From assembly GCF_012641475.1 (NCBI RefSeq), contig NZ_JABAIL010000002.1, positions 197,449-261,448 of the forward strand: 64,000 nucleotides of DNA, in the 5' to 3' direction. Below, in pieces: positions 20,109 through 29,316 of the stretch. The stretch's first letter is position 1. The number at the start of each line of letters is the position of its first letter. The notes under the pieces are model-generated. The model saw nothing but the letters and a program-made list of their open reading frames with translations, searched no databases and was not told the DNA's origin. This stretch comes from Flammeovirga agarivorans. GTDB taxonomy: Bacteria; Bacteroidota; Bacteroidia; Cytophagales; Flammeovirgaceae. A program made the translations under genes and the position numbers.

Positions 20109-20163
20109 AAAGTTAAGATTTAAGTTTTTGTGATTACAAGCTTAGATCTTAACTTTATTTTTT
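20109..20163 (+). terminator. terminator after nadB
   Basis: Long stem AAAGTTAAGATTTAAG / CTTAGATCTTAACTTT with one mismatch, followed by T-rich DNA. Confidence 0.8.
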
Positions 20164-20184
20164 AGCAAACTATTTTTACCTATC

Positions 20185-20385
20185 ATGCTTCAAATACTAA
20201 TCTATATCTTCTTGTGTACTGTTATTGCAAGAGGATACTACATTTTCAAAATTCGGAAATGCCCTGATATAAGAGATATTAAAAAAGCATTATATCATCC
20301 AAACTTCCCAAATAAAGAACGTATTATTCATCATCTTGGATCATGTAAAAAATGCCAAGCAAAAGTTGAAATAATAATTAAATAA
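20185..20385 (+). CDS. small membrane-anchored protein with HHxxxCxxC motif
   Basis: A 66-residue protein. Residues 1-18 form a hydrophobic helix (MLQILIYIFLCTVIARGYY). The rest is basic and ends with HHLGSCKKCQAK, reminiscent of the HxxxCxxC metal site of anti-sigma zinc fingers, although the protein is far too short for a full anti-sigma factor. It sits between two strong terminators with its own space, which supports it as a real gene. I do not recognise the family. Confidence 0.5.
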   Translation: MLQILIYIFLCTVIARGYYIFKIRKCPDIRDIKKALYHPNFPNKERIIHHLGSCKKCQAKVEIIIK

Positions 20386-20386
20386 T

Positions 20387-20429
20387 AAAGGCGTAAGTAT
20401 TACTTTATGTAGTTACTTACGCCTTTTTA
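20387..20429. terminator. bidirectional terminator
   Basis: Perfect stem AAAGGCGTAAGTA / TACTTACGCCTTT between the small membrane gene and the convergent Moco gene, with A/T runs on both sides. Confidence 0.85.
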
Positions 20430-20446
20430 TTTATTCCTGTTTTATC

Positions 20447-20812
20447 TTAACAAGTCGAATTCGGATTTTCAAAGTTTTTACTTTCGTCCTCATCTCGGGT
20501 AGTAAGACATTTAAAATCTTTTTCGATTAAGAGTTTTAATTCTGAATTATCATCATTTTTCTGAACAGATGAGAAACCAACAGTATTAGTATCCACCCAT
20601 TCTTTTACTTGATCGACATTTAATAAGAATTGCAATCTATTCCCATCCATCTCAGCATGCATCTCTCCTCTTTCGATAGATTTCACTCCATAGATAAAAG
20701 AAGTTTTTCCCAACTGAGAAGTTGTCCATACCTCACCTTCTCTATATAATTCGTCAATATCTTCTTTATTTAAACGAAGTCTGATACTGTTGTCTAATAA
20801 TCTTAATTTCAT
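20447..20812 (-). CDS. conserved small protein of the Moco locus
   Basis: A 121-residue soluble protein starting MKLRLLDNSIRLRLN. I recall similar proteins (possibly the family now called DUF7009) next to molybdenum cofactor genes in Bacteroidota, with the same start and the same acidic end around KDFKCL and DEDESKNFENPN. It ends in a terminal Cys (STC). It starts three bases after moeA stops, so it is surely co-transcribed with moeA. A role in Moco handling is an inference from position only. Confidence 0.7.
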   Translation of the reverse strand: MKLRLLDNSIRLRLNKEDIDELYREGEVWTTSQLGKTSFIYGVKSIERGEMHAEMDGNRLQFLLNVDQVKEWVDTNTVGFSSVQKNDDNSELKLLIEKDFKCLTTRDEDESKNFENPNSTC

Positions 20813-20815
20813 GAT

Positions 20816-22033
20816 CTATTTTTTATAAAACCAAATCGGTAATTGTTGTCCTTTCTCAAAGTTATCCTGATCAGCTGGCAATTCTAAAAATGCATTTGCT
20901 GAAGTAAGGTTCGATAAATCACCAGAACCACCACCTGTTACAGGCTGAGCCATTAGTCTTCCAGTTTCATCAAAATAGGTCTTTACTTGAAGAAAATAGG
21001 TCAATGGCTTTTTGAATGAATAATCAACATCAAGATACGCCTTTGTTGGGAGATTATCTTGATTATTTTTCAATTGATGAGTCAACCATGGCAACAAATA
21101 ACGATTTGAACATAAAAATGTTGAAACAGGGTTTCCAGGTAAAGCAAATACCGCTTTTTCATCTTTTGTGATACCAAACCAGAATGGTTTTCCAGGTCTT
21201 TGTTTCACACCATGAAACTGTTTTACTATACCCAATTCATCAAAGACTTTAGGCAAGTAATCAAACTTACCTTTAGAAACTCCCCCACTAAAAACGAGTA
21301 TATCATACTCATTAGATAAGTTCTCTATTTTTGTTTTCAACAAATCATATTCATCAACTAAATGATATATATCCGATTGACACCCATTGTCTTTTAAAGT
21401 AGCCTGTAACGAATAGCAATTTGACATTCTGATTTGATAATCCTTAGGTACTTCATTAACTGCTACCAATTCATCTCCAGTTGCAATCACTGCAATTTTA
21501 GGAGCTGCTATAACTTCTACTTGATCATACCCAACAGTAGCTAAAACACCAATTTCTGCTGAAGTAATTTGTTGTCCTTTGGATAAAATCACATCTCCTT
21601 TTTTCTGATCAACTCCTTGCTGATGAATATTCGTCATGAACTCAGCATGCTTAAAGTCTGACACTGTAATTTTATCACCTTGCTTTTCAGTCCATTCGTA
21701 AGGGATGACTACATTTGCACCCTCAGGAAGCATAGAACCCGTCATTACTTCAATACAGTTCGTATTTTCTTTTAATGTAAGTTGAGGTGCTCCTGCAGCT
21801 TGTACACCTTCTACTAAAAATGTATTCCCATTTGGATTCAACATTGAGTCGTGGATTCCAATACCATCCATAGCTACCCTATTAAATGGAGGAAAATCCC
21901 TATCCGCATGTATATCTTCTGCTAATGTCTTTCCTAAAGCCTCTTGTAAGTTTACTTTTTCTGTACCTATCGCTAAGCTTACTTTAGAAATAATCTCATC
22001 AACAAGTGAAGGTTCTATCAATTGATTTTGCAT
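20816..22033 (-). CDS. moeA: molybdopterin molybdenumtransferase
   Basis: A 405-residue MoeA that inserts molybdate into adenylylated molybdopterin. Seen in order: DFPPFNRVAMDGIGI near the N-terminus, ATGDELV, the MoCF-biosynthesis block VFSGGVSKGKFDYLPK, and KPFWFG followed by ALPGNPVSTF, then domain IV to the end. Length is normal. It is divergent from moaC across 55 bases and is followed without a gap by the 121-residue protein gene. Confidence 0.96.
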   Translation of the reverse strand: MQNQLIEPSLVDEIISKVSLAIGTEKVNLQEALGKTLAEDIHADRDFPPFNRVAMDGIGIHDSMLNPNGNTFLVEGVQAAGAPQLTLKENTNCIEVMTGSMLPEGANVVIPYEWTEKQGDKITVSDFKHAEFMTNIHQQGVDQKKGDVILSKGQQITSAEIGVLATVGYDQVEVIAAPKIAVIATGDELVAVNEVPKDYQIRMSNCYSLQATLKDNGCQSDIYHLVDEYDLLKTKIENLSNEYDILVFSGGVSKGKFDYLPKVFDELGIVKQFHGVKQRPGKPFWFGITKDEKAVFALPGNPVSTFLCSNRYLLPWLTHQLKNNQDNLPTKAYLDVDYSFKKPLTYFLQVKTYFDETGRLMAQPVTGGGSGDLSNLTSANAFLELPADQDNFEKGQQLPIWFYKK

Positions 22034-22088
22034 TGTAGTTTGTTTATTGAGAAATTGAAGCCTGATTACTTTTTAAGTATACTTTTTT

Positions 22089-22583
22089 ATGAAAAATCAA
22101 GACGAACAAAAATCTACGCTAACACATTTAGACCAAGAAGGCAACCCTTCTATGGTAGATGTTGGTGATAAAAATATAACTACCCGAGTAGCAATCGCAC
22201 AATCCATCGTTGAATTTCCTTTGGAAGTAGCACAGACTATCCAAAAACAGGATAATCTTACGAAAAAAGGTTCTATTTTTCAAACGGCGATTATTGCAGG
22301 AGTCATGGGAACAAAAAAAACATCAGAATTAATCCCACTTTGCCATCCTCTTCCACTTGATAAGTGTAAAATTGAGATCGAATGGACTTCAGAAACTCAA
22401 TTAACAATTAAAAGTACTGCAAAAGTAACTTCAAAAACGGGTGTAGAGATGGAAGCATTAACAGGTGCTTCAGTGGCTGCTTTAACAATCTATGATATGT
22501 GTAAAGCATTATCACAGGATATTGTAATTAAAGAAACCAAGTTATATCACAAATCAGGAGGAAAAACAGATTTCGATAGATAA
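22089..22583 (+). CDS. moaC: cyclic pyranopterin monophosphate synthase
   Basis: A 164-residue MoaC, which turns the MoaA product (3',8-cyclo-GTP) into cyclic pyranopterin monophosphate. It shows LIPLCHPLPLDKC, GVEMEALTGASVAALTIYDM and the C-terminal active-site lysine segment LYHKSGGKTDF. The stop codon overlaps the start of the next gene (TAATG), showing tight coupling to mobA. Confidence 0.96.
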   Translation: MKNQDEQKSTLTHLDQEGNPSMVDVGDKNITTRVAIAQSIVEFPLEVAQTIQKQDNLTKKGSIFQTAIIAGVMGTKKTSELIPLCHPLPLDKCKIEIEWTSETQLTIKSTAKVTSKTGVEMEALTGASVAALTIYDMCKALSQDIVIKETKLYHKSGGKTDFDR

Positions 22584-23710
22584 TGAAGCACCAAAAACAT
22601 GCTAAAATGAACCGTAGAACGATGGGCAACTTTGCTCCAAATGAAGTAGCAATAATGGGTACAACCTGCGGTGATATCAAGAGTTTTGTAGGAGAACTTA
22701 CGCATAGATTATCTAGAAGAAACCCTGCCTTCTTAGATATGGACCATAAAAGTGATGAGGAAGAATTGAACAAATCTATTCTTGGCGATGCTACAACACA
22801 AGTCACTGATAAGATCAACTTCCACAGAATTGATGCTTTACATGCGTACAATGATTTTGAGAAAAGGAAATTCTTTCATTACAATGACTTAGTTTTTGTA
22901 AATGGTAATCACTATAAGGCAGCTAAACAGCTATTATTTATTGATGACAGAAAACCATTAATAAAAAAGCTGGCTAAGATTACCAATCCTATAGGTGTTA
23001 TCTTTTCAAAAGGAGTTAATGAGATTCCCGAAGAACTTCTTTCAGAAAAACCTGAGTTGAAGAACCTTCCTCATTATAGTTTAGACGATGAAGATGTACT
23101 GGATAGTATCGAAACATTTCTAGACAAAACGTTTACCACACCACCATTAAAAGGTTTGGTACTAACAGGAGGTAAGAGTACTAGAATGGGTGAAGATAAA
23201 TCGGTACTTAATTACCATGGTCAACCACAATGGAAATACGCAAAAGAACTGCTGGAAAAATATTGTAGTGAAGTTCATGTTTCTGTTGCTTCAGAAAGTG
23301 ATACATACCAAGAAGCATCACAAATTGCTGATAAATTCGTCGGTCTAGGTCCTATGGGAGGTATATTATCTGCTTTTCAAAATGACCCTAATGCAGCATG
23401 GTTAGTTATCGCTTGTGACCTACCATTACTTTCTGAGCATTCGTTAGATCAACTAGTTAGTAATAGAAATAGCAATAAGGTAGCTACATCTTTCAAAAGC
23501 CCAACAATGGATTTTCCTGAACCTTTAATATGTATTTGGGAACCAAAAGCCTATGGAACCCTTCTTGAATATTTAAGCTGGGGATATTCTTGTCCTCGAA
23601 AAGCATTAATCAATTCTGATATTGAGCTTTTAATTGCTGATAAAGAAGAAGAAATGGTGAATGCAAATACTAAAGAAGACTTTAATGAGATAAAAGCCAA
23701 GTTGAAATAA
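22583..23710 (+). CDS. mobA: MobB-like/MobA fusion, molybdenum cofactor guanylyltransferase
   Basis: A 375-residue two-part protein. Residues 190-375 are MobA, with the nucleotide-binding loop LTGGKSTRMGEDKS (194-207) and VIACDLPLLS; it attaches GMP to Moco, making the form used by NapA- and NasA-type enzymes. Residues 1-180 look like a decayed MobB GTPase: the P-loop position reads GTTCGDIKS, which is not a normal Walker A, and FLDMDHK sits where MobB has its aspartate strand. It is translationally coupled to moaC. Both nitrate reductases in this window would need its product. Confidence 0.88.
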   Translation: MKHQKHAKMNRRTMGNFAPNEVAIMGTTCGDIKSFVGELTHRLSRRNPAFLDMDHKSDEEELNKSILGDATTQVTDKINFHRIDALHAYNDFEKRKFFHYNDLVFVNGNHYKAAKQLLFIDDRKPLIKKLAKITNPIGVIFSKGVNEIPEELLSEKPELKNLPHYSLDDEDVLDSIETFLDKTFTTPPLKGLVLTGGKSTRMGEDKSVLNYHGQPQWKYAKELLEKYCSEVHVSVASESDTYQEASQIADKFVGLGPMGGILSAFQNDPNAAWLVIACDLPLLSEHSLDQLVSNRNSNKVATSFKSPTMDFPEPLICIWEPKAYGTLLEYLSWGYSCPRKALINSDIELLIADKEEEMVNANTKEDFNEIKAKLK

Positions 23711-23750
23711 AAAAAAGCCTTGAGTACATCAAATACTCAAGGCTTTTTCT
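23709..23750. terminator. bidirectional terminator between mobA and TonB receptor gene
   Basis: Perfect stem AAAAAGCCTTGAGTA / TACTCAAGGCTTTTT between convergent genes. Confidence 0.85.
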
Positions 23751-23774
23751 TTTCAGACTAAAAACACATTGGTT

Positions 23775-26372
23775 CTAGAATTCTTTAGATCCAAATTCTG
23801 ATTTCACCTTCTTAGACTTGTTCTTCAAACTATTGAAGTTATATGTCACATTGATCATGATTTGATCAACTTCATAAACATAGTTTGTAGTAGTATAAAA
23901 CTGTTGTCTTTGTGTAGAACCATCAGCCAATACTGCTGTATAATCTCCTCTTGTTGTGATACGTTGTTCGTTTGTGTTTAACAATCCCATATCCATATTC
24001 AACCATTGCACATTAACAGTTAAACGGTTATCCATAAATGTTTTCTTCACAGAAAGGTTTGGTGTATAGAATCTTGAATCTTCACCTTGAGCGGTAACTC
24101 TTTCTGATAAGTAGTTGAATGAGAAGTTCGTTGACAACGTTGGAGTAATCTTAAATGTAGTGTTTAAGTTAAAGCTATATTGCCATGCTTTTGTATCTAC
24201 AGGGATATTGATTACCCAATCATTATCAGTATCATCATAATTAAATTCTCCAGAAATATGTTGATGATAGAAGTTACCACCTGCATAAAAATCCCACCAA
24301 TCAGTCAATTTCAATGATGTTCCTACTTCTACACCAAAAACTTTGCTAGTACCTACATTAGTATAAATACGGTTTAACACCGAATCACTATCGAAAGTAT
24401 TTGTTCTGTTGATTAGGTTTTGAGTATTTCTGAAATATCCTGTTAAGAAGATCGTATGATCACCGATTTCTTGTACAGCTCCTAATTCAACCAAATCAAT
24501 AAATTCAGGCTCTAGATCTGCATCACCTTGTTCTAAAGTTTCTGAATGTTCTTTTTCTTTGAAAGGGTTCATCTTGAAAGTTGTTGTTCTTTCAACACGC
24601 TTACTGTAGGCTGTTTTTAACGCTAAACCATCATTTACTTGATATTGTAAATTTGCTGATGGGAATAACTTAAAGTAGTCATAGTTCTTCACCTCTCTAT
24701 TTGACTCAGGTTCTAACTGACCATTTTGATAGCCTAAGTAATCTACTTGACGATCCATATATTCTGCTCTTACACCTACACCATAAGTCCAATCACCTTT
24801 CTGACCAGCCAATTGACCGTACGCTGAGTGAATATTTCTCGATAAGTTTAAGTTTGAAGAGTAATTATCAACTACTTCCCATTCACCTGTTGCTTTACCA
24901 GTTTCAGGATCAATTACCTCTCTTTCGTATAAGAAATCACCTTTATGATCTAATGTTCTAAACTGATACCCTACTTCAAATTGCCCTAACTTTGATGGCT
25001 TAAAGCTATAATCAATATTTGCTCTGAAACCATGTAATGGGTTCTCGTTAGTATTTCTTTCTTTTAGATAATAATACTGTTGATCTGCAGGTGTTGAAAA
25101 ATCGTACTTTTGGTTATCGTTAAAAGTTGGTCCGCCTAACAAAGTATATTCGTAAAGAACAGACGCTGATAATTTTGACGAGTTTTGGAAAGTATGAGCA
25201 TAATCCAAACTTGTAACGAAGAAGTCTGATTGTCTATTTCTAGAGTTGTGGTTATAGTATTGAAAAGACTCTGGATCACCTTCGAAATGATTATCATAAT
25301 AATAGATATCTGCTAAACGAGTTTTATCTCTAATACCACCCATTGCAGCAAAATTGAAACTATTATTATCATTTGGATCAAAGCCTAATGAAAGGTTCGC
25401 AGAGTAGTTTTCTTCAACATATGAACGCTCACCATCTGATGGGAATATAAACTTCGGATCATCATCAATTTGTGTCCAAACATCACCTTCTCTTCTTCCT
25501 GATTTATCATTTCTTTGGTAAGAAGCTCCTAATGCCCAATTGAATTTTTCTTTTTGCTGAGCAATTGTAAAGTCTCCACCGTATCTCAACGGATTATTGG
25601 CATTATCATAATTTTCGATACTTGGTAATCCATAACGAACGTTCACTTGTGCATACATTCCGTCAGAAGCACCCTTAGTTGTAATGATATTAATAATACC
25701 CGCCTTACCTTCTGAATCATATTTTGCAGAAGGAGCAGTAATCACCTCCACATTTTTAATAGAGTTTGCAGGAAGTTGGTTCAGAATTGTAGCTGCATCA
25801 GACTGGATAGGTTTTCCGTTTAATAATACTACAAATCCTGATGATCCTCTTACTGCAAGATCACCTTCAGCGTTGATACTTACAGAAGGCATATTTTTAA
25901 GTACATCTGTTGCTGTACCACCTGCTGCATTTTCAAATTTTGTTGCATCATAAACCTGACGATCTACTTTTGTAACAGCAGTTAACTGCTCTCCTTTTAC
26001 CTCAATTTCGTCGAGCATTTGGCTATCTTCATTTAATGTCACCTGACCTAAATTGACATTACTACCTTTTACAACAGAGATATTCTCTTTGGTAAAAGTT
26101 TCAAACCCCATAAAACCAATAGTGATTTTATATGTACCTTCTTTTACTTTGTTGATAGTAAACTTTCCTTCACCTGCTGATACCACCCCTGTAACCAGTG
26201 AGTTATCGGCCTGATTATATAAAGCTACTGTTGCGTACTCAATGGGTGCATTTTGATTTTTTTCAATTACTTGTCCAGTGATTTTTGATTGAGCGTTGAT
26301 AAATGAGGTCAGTCCCAGCATACACATTAGCCACACTGCTAGGATTCTTTTTAATTGTTCTTTGTTCTTCAT
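23775..26372 (-). CDS. TonB-dependent outer membrane receptor with carboxypeptidase-like domain
   Basis: An 865-residue outer-membrane protein. Signal peptide (about 1-28, ending SFINAQ), a CarboxypepD_reg-like beta-sandwich (about 30-115: ITGQVIEKNQNAPIEYATV), a plug domain (about 130-230: NAEGDLAVRGSSGFVVLLNG), then a large beta-barrel of the outer-membrane barrel type 3 seen in Bacteroidota. The end (SEFGSKEF) has the terminal Phe usual for barrel proteins. Substrate is unknown and no SusD-like partner is present, so it is not a polysaccharide utilisation pair. It stands alone. Confidence 0.9.
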   Translation of the reverse strand: MKNKEQLKRILAVWLMCMLGLTSFINAQSKITGQVIEKNQNAPIEYATVALYNQADNSLVTGVVSAGEGKFTINKVKEGTYKITIGFMGFETFTKENISVVKGSNVNLGQVTLNEDSQMLDEIEVKGEQLTAVTKVDRQVYDATKFENAAGGTATDVLKNMPSVSINAEGDLAVRGSSGFVVLLNGKPIQSDAATILNQLPANSIKNVEVITAPSAKYDSEGKAGIINIITTKGASDGMYAQVNVRYGLPSIENYDNANNPLRYGGDFTIAQQKEKFNWALGASYQRNDKSGRREGDVWTQIDDDPKFIFPSDGERSYVEENYSANLSLGFDPNDNNSFNFAAMGGIRDKTRLADIYYYDNHFEGDPESFQYYNHNSRNRQSDFFVTSLDYAHTFQNSSKLSASVLYEYTLLGGPTFNDNQKYDFSTPADQQYYYLKERNTNENPLHGFRANIDYSFKPSKLGQFEVGYQFRTLDHKGDFLYEREVIDPETGKATGEWEVVDNYSSNLNLSRNIHSAYGQLAGQKGDWTYGVGVRAEYMDRQVDYLGYQNGQLEPESNREVKNYDYFKLFPSANLQYQVNDGLALKTAYSKRVERTTTFKMNPFKEKEHSETLEQGDADLEPEFIDLVELGAVQEIGDHTIFLTGYFRNTQNLINRTNTFDSDSVLNRIYTNVGTSKVFGVEVGTSLKLTDWWDFYAGGNFYHQHISGEFNYDDTDNDWVINIPVDTKAWQYSFNLNTTFKITPTLSTNFSFNYLSERVTAQGEDSRFYTPNLSVKKTFMDNRLTVNVQWLNMDMGLLNTNEQRITTRGDYTAVLADGSTQRQQFYTTTNYVYEVDQIMINVTYNFNSLKNKSKKVKSEFGSKEF

Positions 26373-26520
26373 TTCAAGAGATTAGTTGTACGTAGTCAAC
26401 ACATTTTAAAATATGTCGCAATTAACAACTTTTGTATTTTATGTAATGGACTATTTGAAAATAAAATTTCTTGGAAATAGTACTTTCTAAAAGATTAAAA
26501 TTCATTAACATAAAAATAAA

Positions 26521-26561
26521 GAAAAAACCTCTTCAAACGAAACTTTTTGAAGAGGCTTTTG
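26521..26561 (-). terminator. terminator after outer-membrane protein gene
   Basis: Stem CCTCTTCAAA / TTTGAAGAGG with A/T runs, just after the stop of the gene at 26584 on the minus strand. Confidence 0.8.
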
Positions 26562-26583
26562 TGATGCTAAAATTAGAAGATGA

Positions 26584-27582
26584 TTAAACACCAAATCTAT
26601 AATTTACACCTGTCAATAAGAATTTACTATAATCAGATACGCCATATTCACCACGTATCATCCAATGTTTATTTATTTCATAATTTCCTCCGAACTGGAA
26701 AGTCCATTTCTTTATCAAATCTTTCTTGATTTGATATTGGATATCTAAATCACTAATGCTTTCGTAAGGAGTATCCTCCAACCTTTCATCAATTCTATCT
26801 TGCACCCGATCAATTACTCTTTTTTGAGCATCAGTTAAACCTTCATACCAATTGTTTAAACCATCTTCTAACCCTGGTAAAGCTTCACCAATAGTTAGAC
26901 TACCGCTATTACCTTTATTATTTGTGAAGTTTCTATACATCACCCCTATATAAAAAGCCAATTTCGTCTTGTTCTTAAATTGAAATCGTCTACCCATTCT
27001 CATTGAAGAAGTAATCAAACCAACCCTTTGTGCCAATAATGCTGATTGTGAAGATGAATAATTAGCATCAACACTTACAAAGTACTTTTTTATAGCATAA
27101 TGTAGCGTCATACCTCCACCAAAGGTTTGAGCGTTAAACACCACCTTTGAGCCAAACTCCGGGAAAGTAACATTCTCGAATTGAGGTTGTAAACTCACCT
27201 CAGTTCCCCCTTGAGAATATGAGAATAAGCCATACACATTTAAGAAAGGTAATGCGAATAAATCAGCTCTAATGTTCCCACCATTTGTAAAAGCTCTTGT
27301 TTTCTTAAAACCTAGAGTTTCTTCATTTAGGATATCATCCATCGGAATGCCTCCTATGCTCATACTGAATTGAGTAATATCAAGATACATCTCATTAAAA
27401 ACATAGTTTAGGCTCACCCCAGCAGAAAATGGAAAATCTATTCCTCGGTCTTGTACTTGTTGACCCCAAATAGGAAAAATATAAGGGTATTTCTTCTTTT
27501 CTACTGCTGTAGAATCAATTCCCTGGGCAAAAAGAAGACAAGATTGTATCGTAATAAAAAGTGTAGTGAAGAGAAGTCTCAT
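26584..27582 (-). CDS. predicted outer membrane beta-barrel protein of unknown function
   Basis: 332 residues from the start chosen here. The frame is open to an ATG at 27663, but the ATG at 27582 gives a clean signal peptide MRLLFTTLFITIQSCLLFAQG and is preferred. The mature part alternates polar and aromatic/hydrophobic residues and closes with WMIRGEYGVSDYSKFLLTGVNYRFGV-type strands (only part of the segment is quoted in motif form: GVNYRFGV end), typical of a barrel. I do not recognise a family. The next gene upstream, a DUF1254/DUF1214 protein, is on the same strand 182 bases away. Confidence 0.65.
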   Translation of the reverse strand: MRLLFTTLFITIQSCLLFAQGIDSTAVEKKKYPYIFPIWGQQVQDRGIDFPFSAGVSLNYVFNEMYLDITQFSMSIGGIPMDDILNEETLGFKKTRAFTNGGNIRADLFALPFLNVYGLFSYSQGGTEVSLQPQFENVTFPEFGSKVVFNAQTFGGGMTLHYAIKKYFVSVDANYSSSQSALLAQRVGLITSSMRMGRRFQFKNKTKLAFYIGVMYRNFTNNKGNSGSLTIGEALPGLEDGLNNWYEGLTDAQKRVIDRVQDRIDERLEDTPYESISDLDIQYQIKKDLIKKWTFQFGGNYEINKHWMIRGEYGVSDYSKFLLTGVNYRFGV

Positions 27583-27717
27583 ATAGTTTGATAGAGTTAG
27601 AAAGTATACCCACAAGAATATCTGTAGGTAATCAATAGTTGAAGAATGGACGCTAAGTATCACAATAATCTGTAATACTATATCATAATAAAGTTAATCA
27701 TCTGAATTAGATTAGTA

Positions 27718-27754
27718 CAAAAAAACACTCAAAGATTTCTCCCTGAGTATTTTT
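27718..27754 (-). terminator. weak terminator after DUF1254 gene
   Basis: Short stem ACTCA / TGAGT flanked by A and T runs, 10 bases after the stop codon. Confidence 0.5.
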
Positions 27755-27763
27755 TTCAATGAA

Positions 27764-29173
27764 TTACTTCACTTTTTCAATATCATCTAAAGACCAAGAT
27801 TTATAAAAATCTTTTGACGATGGCCCATATAACCTAAATAATAAAAAGAAGTCTTCTCCTGTTGGAATCCAATTTGACTCTAAACCTTTTGGTGGTTTTG
27901 GTCCAAAATAAATATCAACAGATCCATCTTTATTCTTTTTCAATTCATCAATCTGTCGAGAGGACAACCCTACTTTTTCAGCTCCTTGTATAAAGCCTTT
28001 TGTCTTCATACTGTATACAATAACTGACCAAAAATCTTTTACAGGAGTATCTTTAGGTACTCTTAATTTATAAGTGTCTTCACCATTAAGGAACATACCT
28101 GCTTTATCTCTTAAACCCGTCAGATAATATGTTCCTCCCCCCAAATATTTAGGTAGATAGGTGATATAAAAATAAGCACCTGCTCTTCCATCAATTAACA
28201 CTTCATTGTCGGTCTCATAAGGAAAACCTAATTGTGGTTGACCTGATGTGAAATTCCATCTATACCAATTCGACTCTCCTGGCCATTGCTCTACTATCAC
28301 TTTTCCGGGTGTTGTAAAAAGACTTTGCATATAATCATAAGCCAAAGCTAGACCTTCCTCCATTGCTTTCTTTTGTTTGTCTGAAGGATTAAATTCCTTT
28401 CCTTTTTCAATTCCTAAACTTTTTAGAATTCCCATCACGGCTTTATCCTGAGGTCGAACAGGATTATTTTGAATCACATCATTGATATCTTGGAAGAATG
28501 TGAAATCATAAACTGGCAAACAGTTATAACTTACATTAGTGGCATCTAAGTAGTTTGTTTCTTTTGGGTTTGATTCTTCAGATAATGGATAAATTTTAAC
28601 CTGATGAGCATATTCTGCCGCATCTTTATCTGTTGCCCCATTATAAAGTCTTGGTCTAAAAGAAAAACCCACTCTATAAGTATCAACATATCTAATGATA
28701 TACCCTTCTTGAGGTAATGCTCCCTTGTAATCATTAGCCACTAATAGGTATTTACCTCCTTCACCTTTATCTGCTCCAGCTGGACCTATATCCTCAATAG
28801 GTACTTGCCAAGCATTCAGAAACGAACCAAAATAACTAACTTTATCAGAAGCTGCAGGTACTTCAACTACCATTGGTCCATTTTCCAAAGCGATATTTCC
28901 CCATCCATATGCAGTTACGTCATTGGCTGTAAGGAATCCATGTTTTGAATCAAATGGTTTGGTCAAGTAAACCACATCATTCAGGTCTCCACCTAAATCT
29001 CTCCTAGTCGCTTTTTTGAAATCTACTAAACCTACAGCAGGCATTGCCCATATGGCTGCTTGTGAGGCCCTTTGCACCATAATTTGGTATTCTATATCTT
29101 TTTGTTGAGCATGAATACAATTGGCTATGATCATGAACCAAGAAGTAAATAACAGTAGTATATTCTTTTTCAT
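27764..29173 (-). CDS. DUF1254/DUF1214 domain protein, exported
   Basis: A 469-residue protein with a signal peptide (about 1-22, ending CIHAQQ), an N-terminal DUF1254 domain (MPAVGLVDF through VEVPAASDKVSYFGSF) and a C-terminal DUF1214 domain (YYLTGLRDKAGMFLNGEDTYKLRVP in two pieces, then FWSVIVYSMKTKGF). This two-domain protein is widespread in bacteria and often envelope-associated; its activity is not known to me. It is monocistronic or loosely linked to the barrel protein gene downstream. Confidence 0.85.
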   Translation of the reverse strand: MKKNILLLFTSWFMIIANCIHAQQKDIEYQIMVQRASQAAIWAMPAVGLVDFKKATRRDLGGDLNDVVYLTKPFDSKHGFLTANDVTAYGWGNIALENGPMVVEVPAASDKVSYFGSFLNAWQVPIEDIGPAGADKGEGGKYLLVANDYKGALPQEGYIIRYVDTYRVGFSFRPRLYNGATDKDAAEYAHQVKIYPLSEESNPKETNYLDATNVSYNCLPVYDFTFFQDINDVIQNNPVRPQDKAVMGILKSLGIEKGKEFNPSDKQKKAMEEGLALAYDYMQSLFTTPGKVIVEQWPGESNWYRWNFTSGQPQLGFPYETDNEVLIDGRAGAYFYITYLPKYLGGGTYYLTGLRDKAGMFLNGEDTYKLRVPKDTPVKDFWSVIVYSMKTKGFIQGAEKVGLSSRQIDELKKNKDGSVDIYFGPKPPKGLESNWIPTGEDFFLLFRLYGPSSKDFYKSWSLDDIEKVK

Positions 29174-29272
29174 CTTTTAATGTTTTGTAATTTTCATTAA
29201 TCAATAAAACGAATTTCTACTTATCTGTTATTAATAAGTTTTGTTCGTGTTTTAGTAAATTCTATTCGTAAT

Positions 29273-29303
29273 AAAAAAAGCCAGTACGAATACTGACTTC
29301 TTT
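29273..29303 (-). terminator. terminator after lipoprotein gene 29317
   Basis: Stem AAGCCAGTA / TACTGACTT with a CGAA tetraloop-like centre. Confidence 0.7.
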
Positions 29304-29316
29304 AGCAACTTATATC

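Noticed and set aside
26380-26400. TACGTAG upstream of the TonB receptor gene as a member of the nitrate element family
   Set aside because: Only one half-site is present; the second half does not match at the right spacing.
27583-27663. Longer N-terminus for the outer-membrane protein at 26584
   Set aside because: The internal ATG at 27582 begins a clean signal peptide; the extension would bury it.
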